Source: Bacillota bacterium (lineage in GTDB: Bacteria; Bacillota; Clostridia; DSM-8532). Taken from it: a stretch of DNA of 16,407 nt. How positions within the stretch are numbered: position 1 is the first letter of the stretch; each line of letters starts with the position of its first letter. Shown piece by piece: positions 1 through 6,427 of the stretch. The notes beneath the pieces were generated by a model. That model did no database searches. It was not told where the DNA came from and was given only the letters and a program-made list of their open reading frames with translations. The stretch is from contig JAEXRM010000228.1 in NCBI GenBank assembly GCA_023440865.1, positions 1-16,407 on the forward strand. The letters run 5' to 3'. A program made the position numbers and the translations under genes.

Positions 1-27
1 TGCGGCCGGTGCGGCCGGTGCGGCCGG
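1..27. repeat. Three tandem copies of a 9-base unit
   Basis: TGCGGCCGG is repeated three times without change. On the minus strand it encodes a Pro-Ala-Ala repeat in the linker of the zinc-ribbon protein. Perfect DNA repeats of this kind can change copy number by slippage without breaking the frame. The array may continue beyond the window edge. Confidence 0.8.
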
Positions 28-255
28 CATGACTGGCACGGCCGGCGCCTCAGCGTCCAGCGGCGCCGCCGTCTGCGCGGCAGCGCCGACCGGGTTCGCC
101 GAATCAGGCGCCATGGCATCCGCTGGATCCGGTTCTCCGACCGGTGCCGCCGGTACCGGCTCCGGCGCGGTCTGCCGTGCACCGCACTCGGAACAGAACA
201 ATGCGTCGGACGGCAGTTCCGCACCGCATTGGGTGCACTTCTTCATGTCATCCAT
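1..255 (-). CDS. Zinc-ribbon protein, N-terminal part (runs off the window)
   Basis: The first 85 codons of a minus-strand gene are visible; the C-terminus lies beyond base 1. The protein starts MDDMKKCTQCGAELPSD and carries two CxxC pairs (Cys7/Cys10 and Cys21/Cys24), the layout of short N-terminal zinc ribbons. After residue 29 it becomes a Pro/Ala-rich linker ending in PAA repeats. In known proteins of this type the ribbon is often followed by a linker and a membrane or unrelated C-terminal domain, which cannot be seen here. The ATG at 255 was chosen because GGAGGG lies 8 bases before it; ATG codons at 270 and 246 are in frame and possible. The gene follows the nucleoside permease gene by 143 bp on the same strand, so co-transcription is possible. 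Function is unknown. Confidence 0.75.
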   Translation of the reverse strand, partial: MDDMKKCTQCGAELPSDALFCSECGARQTAPEPVPAAPVGEPDPADAMAPDSANPVGAAAQTAAPLDAEAPAVPVMPAAPAAPAA

Positions 256-321
256 CCTGTGGCCCTCCATTCTTTCCTGTCCGCTGGCGTGAGCCATCAC
301 GGACTTCCTGATGGTATCTCT

Positions 322-344
322 CCGCGCCGGTTCTCCCGGCGCGG
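322..344 (-). other. GC-rich hairpin between nupQ-like gene and zinc-ribbon gene
   Basis: A perfect 9 bp inverted repeat, CCGCGCCGG and CCGGCGCGG, surrounds a 5-base loop (TTCTC). It lies 55 bases after the stop of the upstream minus-strand permease gene. There is no T-run on either side, so it is not a classical intrinsic terminator. It could protect the 3' end of the importer mRNA or act as a weak or factor-assisted terminator. Confidence 0.4.
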
Positions 345-398
345 CGTGAGTCGGGTGCGGCAAGATGCTGCAAGGTGCTCCTTCCGGGCGTGTGGCTG

Positions 399-1364
399 TC
401 AGCGTTGTCCCTTGTCGTATGGAATGCCCTCCGCCTTCGGCGCCCTCGACTTGCCCGAGGTGAACGCCAGGACGACCATCGTTGCGATATACGGCAGCAT
501 CTTGTAGAAGGTCTGGTTGATGCCCAGATTGGCCAGGAAGGGAATCAGCGCGACCGAGTAGGCGACGGTGCGCAGGAAGGCGAAGAACAGGGCGGCCCAG
601 AAAATGCGGACGGGTTTCCACTGGCCGAAGATCATGACGGCCAGCGCAAGGAAGCCGAAACCCGCCACGCCGGTATGTCCGTTCGCGTTGCCGTCCATGA
701 CGCCCACCGCGTAGAAGAAACCGCCGATGCCGCCGAGAACGCCAGAAAGCGCAGTTCCCGCGTGCCGCATGCGGTATACGTTGATGCCGACCGAATCGGC
801 CGCCTGGGGATGTTCGCCGCAGGCCCGCAGGCGCAAGCCGAACCGGGTCGTGTACAGCACGACCGTTGAGACGACCAGCAGCAGCAGGCCGATGTAGACG
901 GTGATGTAGGTGTTCCTGAAGAACAGGTCCCCCAGAACGGGAATCCTCGACAAACCGGGCACCTCGCGCAGGTAGAACTCCACATCGGTCGTGATGCCGT
1001 CGCTGGCGAAGAACATTTTCGAGAACAACAGCACGACGGCCGGTATGAGCATGTTCAGGGCGGTGCCGGTGATGGTCTGGTTCGCCTTCATGTTGACCGC
1101 TGCAAGCGAGAGAAGCAGCGAATAGAGAAAACCGCTCACCATCGCCACCAGCATGCCGATCAGCAGGACCACCTGCGGATCGATACCGGATCCCTGGATG
1201 AAGAACACGCACAGGCAGCCGAAGAAGGCGCCGACCAGCATGATGCCCTCGAGGGCGATGTTGATGATGCCGCTTCGTTCGCTGAACATGCCGCCGAGTG
1301 CCACGAGCAGCAACGGGATGGCGACGGGCAGCGTATTCTGGACCAGATAGTACAAGGTATCCAT
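399..1364 (-). CDS. nupQ: Nucleoside-type ABC importer, second permease (NupQ-like)
   Basis: This 321-residue polytopic membrane protein is one half of the transmembrane channel of a BMP-dependent importer. Family hallmarks are RSGIINIALEGIMLVGAF (residues 30-47), the conserved cytoplasmic stretch GEHPQAADSVGINVYRMR (183-200), which probably contacts the ATPase, and repeated hydrophobic segments throughout. Length and sequence match the branched-chain/ribose-type permease family (BPD_transp_2), close to B. subtilis NupQ/YufQ at about 320 residues. The ATG at 1364 lies 3 bases after the stop of the other permease, and its Shine-Dalgarno (GAGGGG) overlaps the end of that gene, implying translational coupling. 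It is the last gene of the importer operon. Guanosine or other nucleosides are the likely substrate by homology; a related simple sugar cannot be excluded. Confidence 0.88.
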   Translation of the reverse strand: MDTLYYLVQNTLPVAIPLLLVALGGMFSERSGIINIALEGIMLVGAFFGCLCVFFIQGSGIDPQVVLLIGMLVAMVSGFLYSLLLSLAAVNMKANQTITGTALNMLIPAVVLLFSKMFFASDGITTDVEFYLREVPGLSRIPVLGDLFFRNTYITVYIGLLLLVVSTVVLYTTRFGLRLRACGEHPQAADSVGINVYRMRHAGTALSGVLGGIGGFFYAVGVMDGNANGHTGVAGFGFLALAVMIFGQWKPVRIFWAALFFAFLRTVAYSVALIPFLANLGINQTFYKMLPYIATMVVLAFTSGKSRAPKAEGIPYDKGQR

Positions 1365-1367
1365 CGC

Positions 1368-2618
1368 TTACCCCTCCCTCTTGGCTTCATTGGAGCCGGC
1401 ATCCGCGGGCGTGGCACCGTCACTGCTTTCGGAATCGCTGTCCGCCTCCCGCGGGGTGGAAGGCGATTCCACGGTGATGGCGGACGCCTGGGCCGCATGT
1501 GCCGCCTGCCGCTTCGCGCGCTGCCTCCTCACCATGTTCACCACCGCCAGATTCATCAGCATGGCAAATGCCGAGAAGTAGATGATGACGGCGATGACGA
1601 CGTCGATGATCTCGGGCTTGTAGCCGAACAGGCTGGCCATGGTGCCGCCGCGCTGGATGTAGGAGATGAACAGCGCCGAGAAGATGATGCCGACAGGGCT
1701 GGAGTTGCCAAGCAGCGCGACGGCGATGCCGTTGAAGCCGTTCGCCGCGATGACGCTGACCGGCTCATACGTCATGCTGCTGCCAGCGATGGTGGATGGC
1801 GCCAGGATGGCGAAAGCGCCGCCGAGTCCGGCAAGGCCGCCGGCGATGGTCATCGTGAGCATGATGTTGCGCTTGCCGTTCATGCCGGCGTATACGCTGG
1901 CGTGCCGGTTGAAGCCGGTCGCCTTGAGCTCGTAGCCGAATGTGGTGCGGTTGAGCAGGATGAACAGCAGCACGGCGATCAGAAGCGAGATGATGAACGA
2001 GATGTTCACGCTCGAGTTCGGTATGCCCAGCGTCGGTATCTGTGCGGCAGCAGGCAGGTAGGCGGTGCGGGTCTTCGTCGACACGTACATGGTCGCGTTG
2101 CCTTGCACGAGCATGTCCACCAGATACATGCCGATGTAGTTGAACATGATGGAGGTGATGACCTCGTTCACGTTCAGCAGCGCCTTGAAGATGCCGGGAA
2201 TGAATCCCCAGACCAGACCGCCGACAAGACCGGCCAGAACGCAGGCGACCCAGTGCACATTGTCGGGCAGATCCCACATGAAGCCCACATACAGGGCGAA
2301 GAACATGCCCATGGTGTACTGGCCGGACGCCCCGATGTTGAACAGGCCCATCAGAAACGCGAACCCGACCGAGAGCCCGGTCATCATGATCGGGGTCGAG
2401 AAGTAAAAGACATCGCCCAGCCGCCGGATACCGCCGGCGAGCAGCATGCCGAATCCGTTGGCGGCGTTCTCGGGACTGGATGCCAGCATGACGACAAACC
2501 CGAACACGAGCCCCAGCGCGATGGCAAGCAGCGCGGCGGTAAAGGCGGAGAACGCCTTGCTGCCCGTCACCCGGGACAGCACCGGCCGCCGGGTGGATGG
2601 AGGATTTCCCTTTTGCAT
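1368..2618 (-). CDS. nupP: Nucleoside-type ABC importer, first permease (NupP-like)
   Basis: This 416-residue membrane protein pairs with the downstream permease to form the channel. Family motifs are FNIGASGQ (93-100), NEVITSIMFN (151-160), GYELKATGFNRHASVYAGMN (228-247) and GFNGIAVALLGNSSPVG (294-310). About ten hydrophobic segments lie between residues 25 and 362. The protein is longer than B. subtilis NupP (about 350): a hydrophilic C-terminal tail of about 50 residues, rich in Ala, Ser, Asp and Glu, follows residue 366 and shows no domain I recognise. The ATG at 2618 is preceded by AGGAGG at 6 bases, which overlaps the TAG stop of the ATPase gene, so translation is probably coupled. Confidence 0.88.
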   Translation of the reverse strand: MQKGNPPSTRRPVLSRVTGSKAFSAFTAALLAIALGLVFGFVVMLASSPENAANGFGMLLAGGIRRLGDVFYFSTPIMMTGLSVGFAFLMGLFNIGASGQYTMGMFFALYVGFMWDLPDNVHWVACVLAGLVGGLVWGFIPGIFKALLNVNEVITSIMFNYIGMYLVDMLVQGNATMYVSTKTRTAYLPAAAQIPTLGIPNSSVNISFIISLLIAVLLFILLNRTTFGYELKATGFNRHASVYAGMNGKRNIMLTMTIAGGLAGLGGAFAILAPSTIAGSSMTYEPVSVIAANGFNGIAVALLGNSSPVGIIFSALFISYIQRGGTMASLFGYKPEIIDVVIAVIIYFSAFAMLMNLAVVNMVRRQRAKRQAAHAAQASAITVESPSTPREADSDSESSDGATPADAGSNEAKREG

Positions 2619-2628
2619 CTTCTTCCTC

Positions 2629-4155
2629 CTATGCGCTCATGCGCTTTGCGCCGGACATGTAAAGGCCCAGCTCCTGAACCGTCGTGGTTTTCGGATCGAG
2701 TTCGCCGACGAGTTCGCCTTCGTACATCACCAGAATGCGGTCGCTGACATTCATGATCTCCTCCAGCTCGAGCGACATCAGCAGCACGCCCTTTCCCTCA
2801 TTGCGGCAGGCGACCAGCTGTTGATGGATGTACTCGATCGCACCGACATCAAGTCCCCGTGTGGGCTGCACGGCGACGAGCAGTTCATGCTGCTTGTCGA
2901 TCTCCCGCGCGATGATCGCCTTTTGCTGGTTGCCGCCGGACATGCTCCGTGTGGGCGTGACCGGCCCCTGTCCGCTGCGCACGTCGTACTGGGAGATGAG
3001 CTTGTCCGCGTAGCTGCGGACCGCGCGGCGCCTGATGAATCCGTTCCTCTGAAAATCGGGCTGCCAGTAGCGCTGCAGCACGAGGTTGTCCTCAAGCGTG
3101 TAATCCAGAACCAGCCCATGCTTTTGCCGGTCTTCGGGGATATGGCTCATGCCGGTTTTGGACCGCATGCGGATGGGCGCCTTCGTGATGTCCTGTCCGC
3201 ACAGGTGAATCGAGCCCCCGTCCGGCCTCTCGAGTCCGGTGAGCGCGGCGATGCATTCGGATTGTCCGTTTCCCTCAATCCCGGCCAGACAGACAATCTC
3301 ACCCGCCCGGACATCGAAGGAGACATGCCGGACCGCGTTGTTGTGATGCACCTTCGAGGGGACCACCAGATCCTTGACGGAAAGCACGATCGGTCCAGGC
3401 TTCGCCGGTTCCTTCCGAACCGTGAAGGTGACATCACGCCCCACCATCATGCGGGAGAGTTCCTCCTTGCTGGTTTCCGGCACATTGACCGTGCCGATGC
3501 AGCGGCCCTTGCGCAGAACCGTGCAGCGATCCGCGACCGCCTTGATCTCATTGAGCTTGTGGGTGATGAACAGGATCGACTTGCCCTCGGCGGCAAAGCC
3601 TTTCATGATGGACATGAGCTCGTCGATTTCCTGCGGGGTCAGCACGGCGGTGGGCTCGTCAAAAATCAGGATCTCGTTGTCCCGGTACAGCATCTTGAGG
3701 ATTTCCACCCGCTGCTGCATGCCGACGGAGATATCCTCGATCAGCGCGTCCGGGCTCACCTTGAGCCCATACTGCGCACTGAGGCGGAGAATTTTCTCGC
3801 GCGCCTCCTTCTTCTTGAGAAAGCCCATCTGGTTGGGTTCCACGCCAAGGATGATGTTCTCCAGGACGCTGAATATCTCCACGAGCTTGAAGTGCTGATG
3901 CACCATGCCGATGCCGAGCGCGTTCGCATCGTTCGGGTTCACGATGCGAACCGGTTTCCCGTTCTTGCGGATTTCGCCCTGCTCCGGCTGGTACAGGCCG
4001 AACAGCACACTCATGAGCGTCGACTTGCCTGCGCCGTTCTCACCGAGCAGCGCATGGATCTCCCCTTTGCGCAGACGCAGTGTGATGTCGTCATTGGCTC
4101 GGATGCCCGGGAACTCCTTGGTGATATGGAGCATCTCGATGATGTAGTCTTCCAT
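2629..4155 (-). CDS. nupO: Nucleoside-type ABC importer, tandem ATPase (NupO-like)
   Basis: This is a 508-residue energising subunit with two nucleotide-binding domains in one chain, as in RbsA/MglA and NupO. Domain 1 is complete: Walker A GENGAGKST (38-46), a Q-loop at 86-89, signature SVGMQQRVEI (143-152), Walker B LIFDEPTA (163-170) and H-loop His199. Domain 2 has the degenerate form usual for this family: GIEGNGQSE (292-300) without the Walker A lysine, signature MSGGNQQK (405-412), PTRGLD (431-436) in place of a standard Walker B, and Ser461 at the switch position. It would act at the inner face of the membrane with both permeases. The ATG at 4155 was chosen over an in-frame ATG 36 bases upstream because GGGGGAG lies about 8 bases before it and the family usually starts here. 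It ends in TAG. Confidence 0.93.
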   Translation of the reverse strand: MEDYIIEMLHITKEFPGIRANDDITLRLRKGEIHALLGENGAGKSTLMSVLFGLYQPEQGEIRKNGKPVRIVNPNDANALGIGMVHQHFKLVEIFSVLENIILGVEPNQMGFLKKKEAREKILRLSAQYGLKVSPDALIEDISVGMQQRVEILKMLYRDNEILIFDEPTAVLTPQEIDELMSIMKGFAAEGKSILFITHKLNEIKAVADRCTVLRKGRCIGTVNVPETSKEELSRMMVGRDVTFTVRKEPAKPGPIVLSVKDLVVPSKVHHNNAVRHVSFDVRAGEIVCLAGIEGNGQSECIAALTGLERPDGGSIHLCGQDITKAPIRMRSKTGMSHIPEDRQKHGLVLDYTLEDNLVLQRYWQPDFQRNGFIRRRAVRSYADKLISQYDVRSGQGPVTPTRSMSGGNQQKAIIAREIDKQHELLVAVQPTRGLDVGAIEYIHQQLVACRNEGKGVLLMSLELEEIMNVSDRILVMYEGELVGELDPKTTTVQELGLYMSGAKRMSA

Positions 4156-4189
4156 GTGCGACCACTCCCCCATTTCTGTTGTAAACCGC

Positions 4190-4219
4190 AAAGGGGAAAG
4201 ACATAAGCCTTTCCCCCTT
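4190..4219 (-). other. Hairpin just upstream of the ATPase gene
   Basis: AAGGGGAAAG (4191-4200) and CTTTCCCCCTT (4209-4219) form an inverted repeat with one extra C and an 8-base loop. In the minus-strand mRNA the stem is followed by a short T-rich stretch (CCCTTTGCGGTTT). It could act as a weak terminator or attenuator between the binding-protein gene and the ATPase gene, which starts 35 bases further on. Confidence 0.45.
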
Positions 4220-4240
4220 GGAGCTTGTCCCGCAGTCCGG

Positions 4241-4279
4241 ATGCGCCGCTCCTTCGGCTCAATGCCGGGAGCGGCGCAT
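4241..4279 (-). other. Long hairpin in the nupN-nupO spacer
   Basis: ATGCGCCGCTCC (4241-4252) pairs perfectly with GGAGCGGCGCAT (4268-4279), a 12 bp stem. The 15-base loop contains a further 4 bp stem (CGGC/GCCG). No T-run follows on either strand. This is the form of a REP-like or mRNA-protecting hairpin rather than an intrinsic terminator. Confidence 0.6.
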
Positions 4280-4394
4280 CGATGGAACCCGGGTCGACTT
4301 CCAGTTGCCGTTCAGTCGATATTGGACCGCGGCAGCGGCCGTTCCGGTCTGCGCCCTGGCAAGCAGGGATCCAATCCGCCTGCGCCTTGGCTTG

Positions 4395-4483
4395 GCAGGC
4401 ACCAGCTTGCTCAATGCATTCCAGAAAACAATGACCACATTCGTCATTCTTTTCTGGAAAAGAGCAAGCAACTTCCCGCCTGC
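4395..4483 (-). other. Extended stem-loop directly after the BMP lipoprotein gene
   Basis: The core is a 17 bp stem (4419-4435 with 4443-4459, one C-C mismatch) around a 7-base loop. An outer 8 bp stem joins GCTTGCTC (4405-4412) with GAGCAAGC (4462-4469), and a further 6 bp pairing joins 4395-4400 with 4478-4483. In the minus-strand transcript it begins 4 bases after the stop codon. There is no strong T-run after it. Protection of the upstream lipoprotein message, or partial termination, are the likely roles. Confidence 0.6.
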
Positions 4484-4486
4484 GCC

Positions 4487-5626
4487 TTAGCGGACCGTGA
4501 TGGCGAGCTTCGTCAGGCTGAGGCCGGAAACAAGCTCGTCGGCCGTGGCGATGCCGTTCGGATCGGCCACGGTGATGGTGCGGAGCGGAGCCACGGAGCC
4601 ATTGGCGAGGGTCTTGAACACGGTGTCGTAATCGGCCTTCTTGAATGTGCTGAAGCGGTCGAACGCATTTGCCTTGTCATCTCCGATGACGACGGTGGGC
4701 AGGCCGACGCCGTTGTTTGCGGCGTTGAAGGTCGTGGTCTTGCCGGAGAAGTCGGCCCATTTGTTCGTCTTGTAGATGGCTTCGAGAACCTGCTGGACGG
4801 AAGCGCCCAGGCCCTTGGTGGCCGAGGTGATGACCGTGGTGCTGTCATAGCGCTGGTCGACGTCGACGCCGATGACCTTCTTGCCGGCCTCGGTGGCGGC
4901 GGACATGACACTCTTGCCGACGGAGCCGCCGCAGGCGAAAATGACTTCGGCGCCTTCCTGGTACATGGTCTTCGCAGTCGCCTTGTTGGTGTCGGTTTCA
5001 GCGAAGTCGCCGGTGTAGTGGTAGGTCACGGCGACAGAGCCGTCAGCCAGCCCCAGTTCCTTGGCGGCCGCCTCGATGCCCTGCAGGTAGCCGTAACCGA
5101 ATGCCTGGACTGCCGGAACGGCCATGCCGCCCATGAAGCCCAGCTTCGTCATGCCGTCCTTGACTGCGGCATAGCCGGCCAGGTAACCCGATTGCTCCTC
5201 GGCGTACATGACGCTGGCGACGTTGGCCTCGGTCTTGAAGGTGGCGTAGTCCGCCGTATGCGGCGCGCCGTCAAGCAGGATGAACTTCACGTTCGGGTAC
5301 TTCGTCTGGGCTTCGTAGATCGGCACTTCGAAGAGGAAGCCGGGCGTGACGATGACCTTCGCGCCACCGGTGACGGCCAGGTCGATCGCGGCGAGATAGC
5401 CGGCATCGGACGCTTCCTCGGGCTTGTAGTACTTGTGGGTCTTCTTGTTCGCCTCGGCAAACGCGACCACACCTTCCCAGGAGCCCTGGTTGAAGGATTT
5501 GTCGTCGATGTTGCCCTTGTCGGTGATCAGCGCGATTTCGAAACCGGAAGCGCCGGTGCCGCCACAACCTGCAAAGAGCGTGAGTACGGAAACCAGAACC
5601 AGCAGGATCGCGAGACTTCTCTTCAT
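4487..5626 (-). CDS. nupN: BMP-family nucleoside-binding lipoprotein (NupN-like)
   Basis: This 379-residue substrate-binding lipoprotein is anchored to the outer face of the cell membrane and feeds the adjacent importer. Residues 1-20 are a signal peptide with lipobox LFAGC; Cys21 would be lipidated. The mature part has BMP (basic membrane protein, PnrA-like) motifs: ITDKGNIDDKSFNQGSWEG (34-52), EEQSGYLAGYAAV (143-155), EVIFACGGSVG (227-237) and VIGVDVDQ (251-258). PnrA-type proteins bind purine nucleosides; the exact ligand here is inferred. The ATG at 5626 has GGGGG about 5-6 bases before it. It is the first gene of the importer operon, preceded by a good promoter and followed by a 330 bp hairpin-rich spacer before the ATPase gene. 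Confidence 0.92.
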   Translation of the reverse strand: MKRSLAILLVLVSVLTLFAGCGGTGASGFEIALITDKGNIDDKSFNQGSWEGVVAFAEANKKTHKYYKPEEASDAGYLAAIDLAVTGGAKVIVTPGFLFEVPIYEAQTKYPNVKFILLDGAPHTADYATFKTEANVASVMYAEEQSGYLAGYAAVKDGMTKLGFMGGMAVPAVQAFGYGYLQGIEAAAKELGLADGSVAVTYHYTGDFAETDTNKATAKTMYQEGAEVIFACGGSVGKSVMSAATEAGKKVIGVDVDQRYDSTTVITSATKGLGASVQQVLEAIYKTNKWADFSGKTTTFNAANNGVGLPTVVIGDDKANAFDRFSTFKKADYDTVFKTLANGSVAPLRTITVADPNGIATADELVSGLSLTKLAITVR

Positions 5627-5671
5627 GTAAACCCCCTGTTGCCCATCCGGGCGCGTAATATGACGTAAGTA

Positions 5672-5699
5672 ATTGTATCACTCCGTCCATGTTTTTCAA
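5672..5699 (-). promoter_or_regulatory. Sigma-70-type promoter of the nup-like operon
   Basis: On the minus strand, TTGAAA (5699-5694) and TACAAT (5677-5672) are separated by 16 bases; each matches the consensus in 5 of 6 positions. Transcription would start near 5665, giving a leader of about 38 bases before the lipoprotein start codon. That is too short for a riboswitch. An inverted repeat GGATTC-N13-GAATCC (5716-5740) lies just upstream of the -35 and could bind a regulator. Confidence 0.7.
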
Positions 5700-6320
5700 G
5701 ACGCCCTTTTCATCGGGATTCGGACCATCGGCCTGAATCCGCGGCTGAACCGGGGAATTTGCATGCACATCTTCTGATTCCTTCAAGCCGGCCGGAGGGA
5801 GAAGCCCCTGCAACAGGCGCCGGCAAAGGCTTGCAATTGTTGGTGGCCATGGTGCGGAATCGGTGATGGATGGCGATGACACGGGCATGATCATCCGGAT
5901 TGTGGTTATATAAATGTTGAGAATACAATAAATCAAATGAACAGATGACGTAAAAATGCCAACTTGCGCAAACATCCGGCTTCCGGTTGCGGCATCCCTT
6001 CATTCCCGTGTCCGCCTGCCCGCATCCAGTCCCGGGGAAAAGATTCATGACGGGGAAGGATCTGCTGCAGCAGGGGGGTCACCGCAAGGCTGCAATGGTT
6101 CGACTGTGAACTTTCACAAGAATTTTTTCATGCATTTTCACATTACGGCACGCTTCCGTGCAAGTCACGTCATGGCTAAAAACCTCTTTTTTCGAGCACT
6201 TCAGCACAATGCATCAAGAATCCGGCGTGCAGGAATTCCTGTATTTCTGTGGATTGCACAGATTTCCCTCGACAAAGTGCGAGGGGCGCCATGGTGCCAT
6301 TCATGCAAATCGTCGTTTTA
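5700..6320. other. Long divergent spacer without a recognisable gene
   Basis: This stretch separates the minus-strand nucleoside importer from the plus-strand peptide importer. Open frames here lack a good ribosome binding site or run into oppA in the wrong frame, and I recognise none of them. It has an AT-rich patch (about 5910-5960). It also holds TGTGA-N4-TCACA (6105-6118), a CTGCTGCAGCAG palindrome (6062-6073) and a 6 bp GC hairpin CCCTCG/CGAGGG (6266-6285). No tRNA, riboswitch or transposon end was recognised. It may hold regulator sites for both operons or a small RNA. Confidence 0.5.
6105..6118. promoter_or_regulatory. Dyad TGTGAA-CT-TTCACA, possible operator
   Basis: A perfect 6 bp inverted repeat with a 2-base centre. 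It can also be read as TGTGA-N4-TCACA, which resembles half-sites of the CRP/FNR superfamily with FNR-like spacing. It lies about 250 bases upstream of the oppA promoter and 480 bases upstream of nupN. No regulator gene is in the window, so this is only a candidate. Confidence 0.25.
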
Positions 6321-6324
6321 CCAC

Positions 6325-6353
6325 TTGCGTTTTTTGTCGAAATTCCTTATAAC
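6325..6353 (+). promoter_or_regulatory. Putative promoter of the opp operon
   Basis: TTGCGT (6325-6330), a 17-base spacer and TATAAC (6348-6353) make a sigma-70-type promoter with a weak -35 and a good -10. Transcription would start near 6360, about 68 bases before the oppA start codon. The -10 lies inside the left arm of a palindrome (6346-6365). Confidence 0.45.
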
Positions 6354-6365
6354 ATTGTTTATAAG
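6346..6365. promoter_or_regulatory. Palindrome over the oppA -10, likely operator
   Basis: CTTATAA (6346-6352) and TTATAAG (6359-6365) form a perfect 7 bp inverted repeat with a 6-base centre. It covers the -10 and the predicted start site of the opp promoter, where a dimeric repressor would block transcription. The motif does not match a named operator that I can identify. Confidence 0.4.
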
Positions 6366-6427
6366 TGTATTTGTGAAGTGGTATCATCCGCCTCGCACAT
6401 CCACCAATTTGAACAGGAGGAAGACCC

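Noticed and set aside
322..344. Hairpin called as an intrinsic terminator
   Set aside because: The stem is perfect but neither strand has a T-run, so it is listed only as a hairpin.
2629..2631. TAG at the end of the nupO-like gene as a recoded codon
   Set aside because: The protein already has the normal family length and C-terminus, and the TAG overlaps the next gene's ribosome binding site in the usual way.
4437..4608. Loss of the Walker A lysine in the second domain of the tandem ATPase as a defect (coordinates here are only nearby; the motif is at about 3256-3282)
   Set aside because: The degenerate second site is normal in this ATPase family and is not evidence of decay.
1497..5668. 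Long plus-strand open frames opposite the nup-like genes (for example 1497-2747, 2446-4206 and 4154-5668)
   Set aside because: They are antisense shadows created by GC-rich codon use. Their proteins are compositionally odd, and the opposite strand has well-conserved transporter genes.
6062..6073. CTGCTGCAGCAG palindrome as an operator
   Set aside because: It is a short simple-sequence palindrome, expected by chance in GC-rich DNA and not placed at a promoter.
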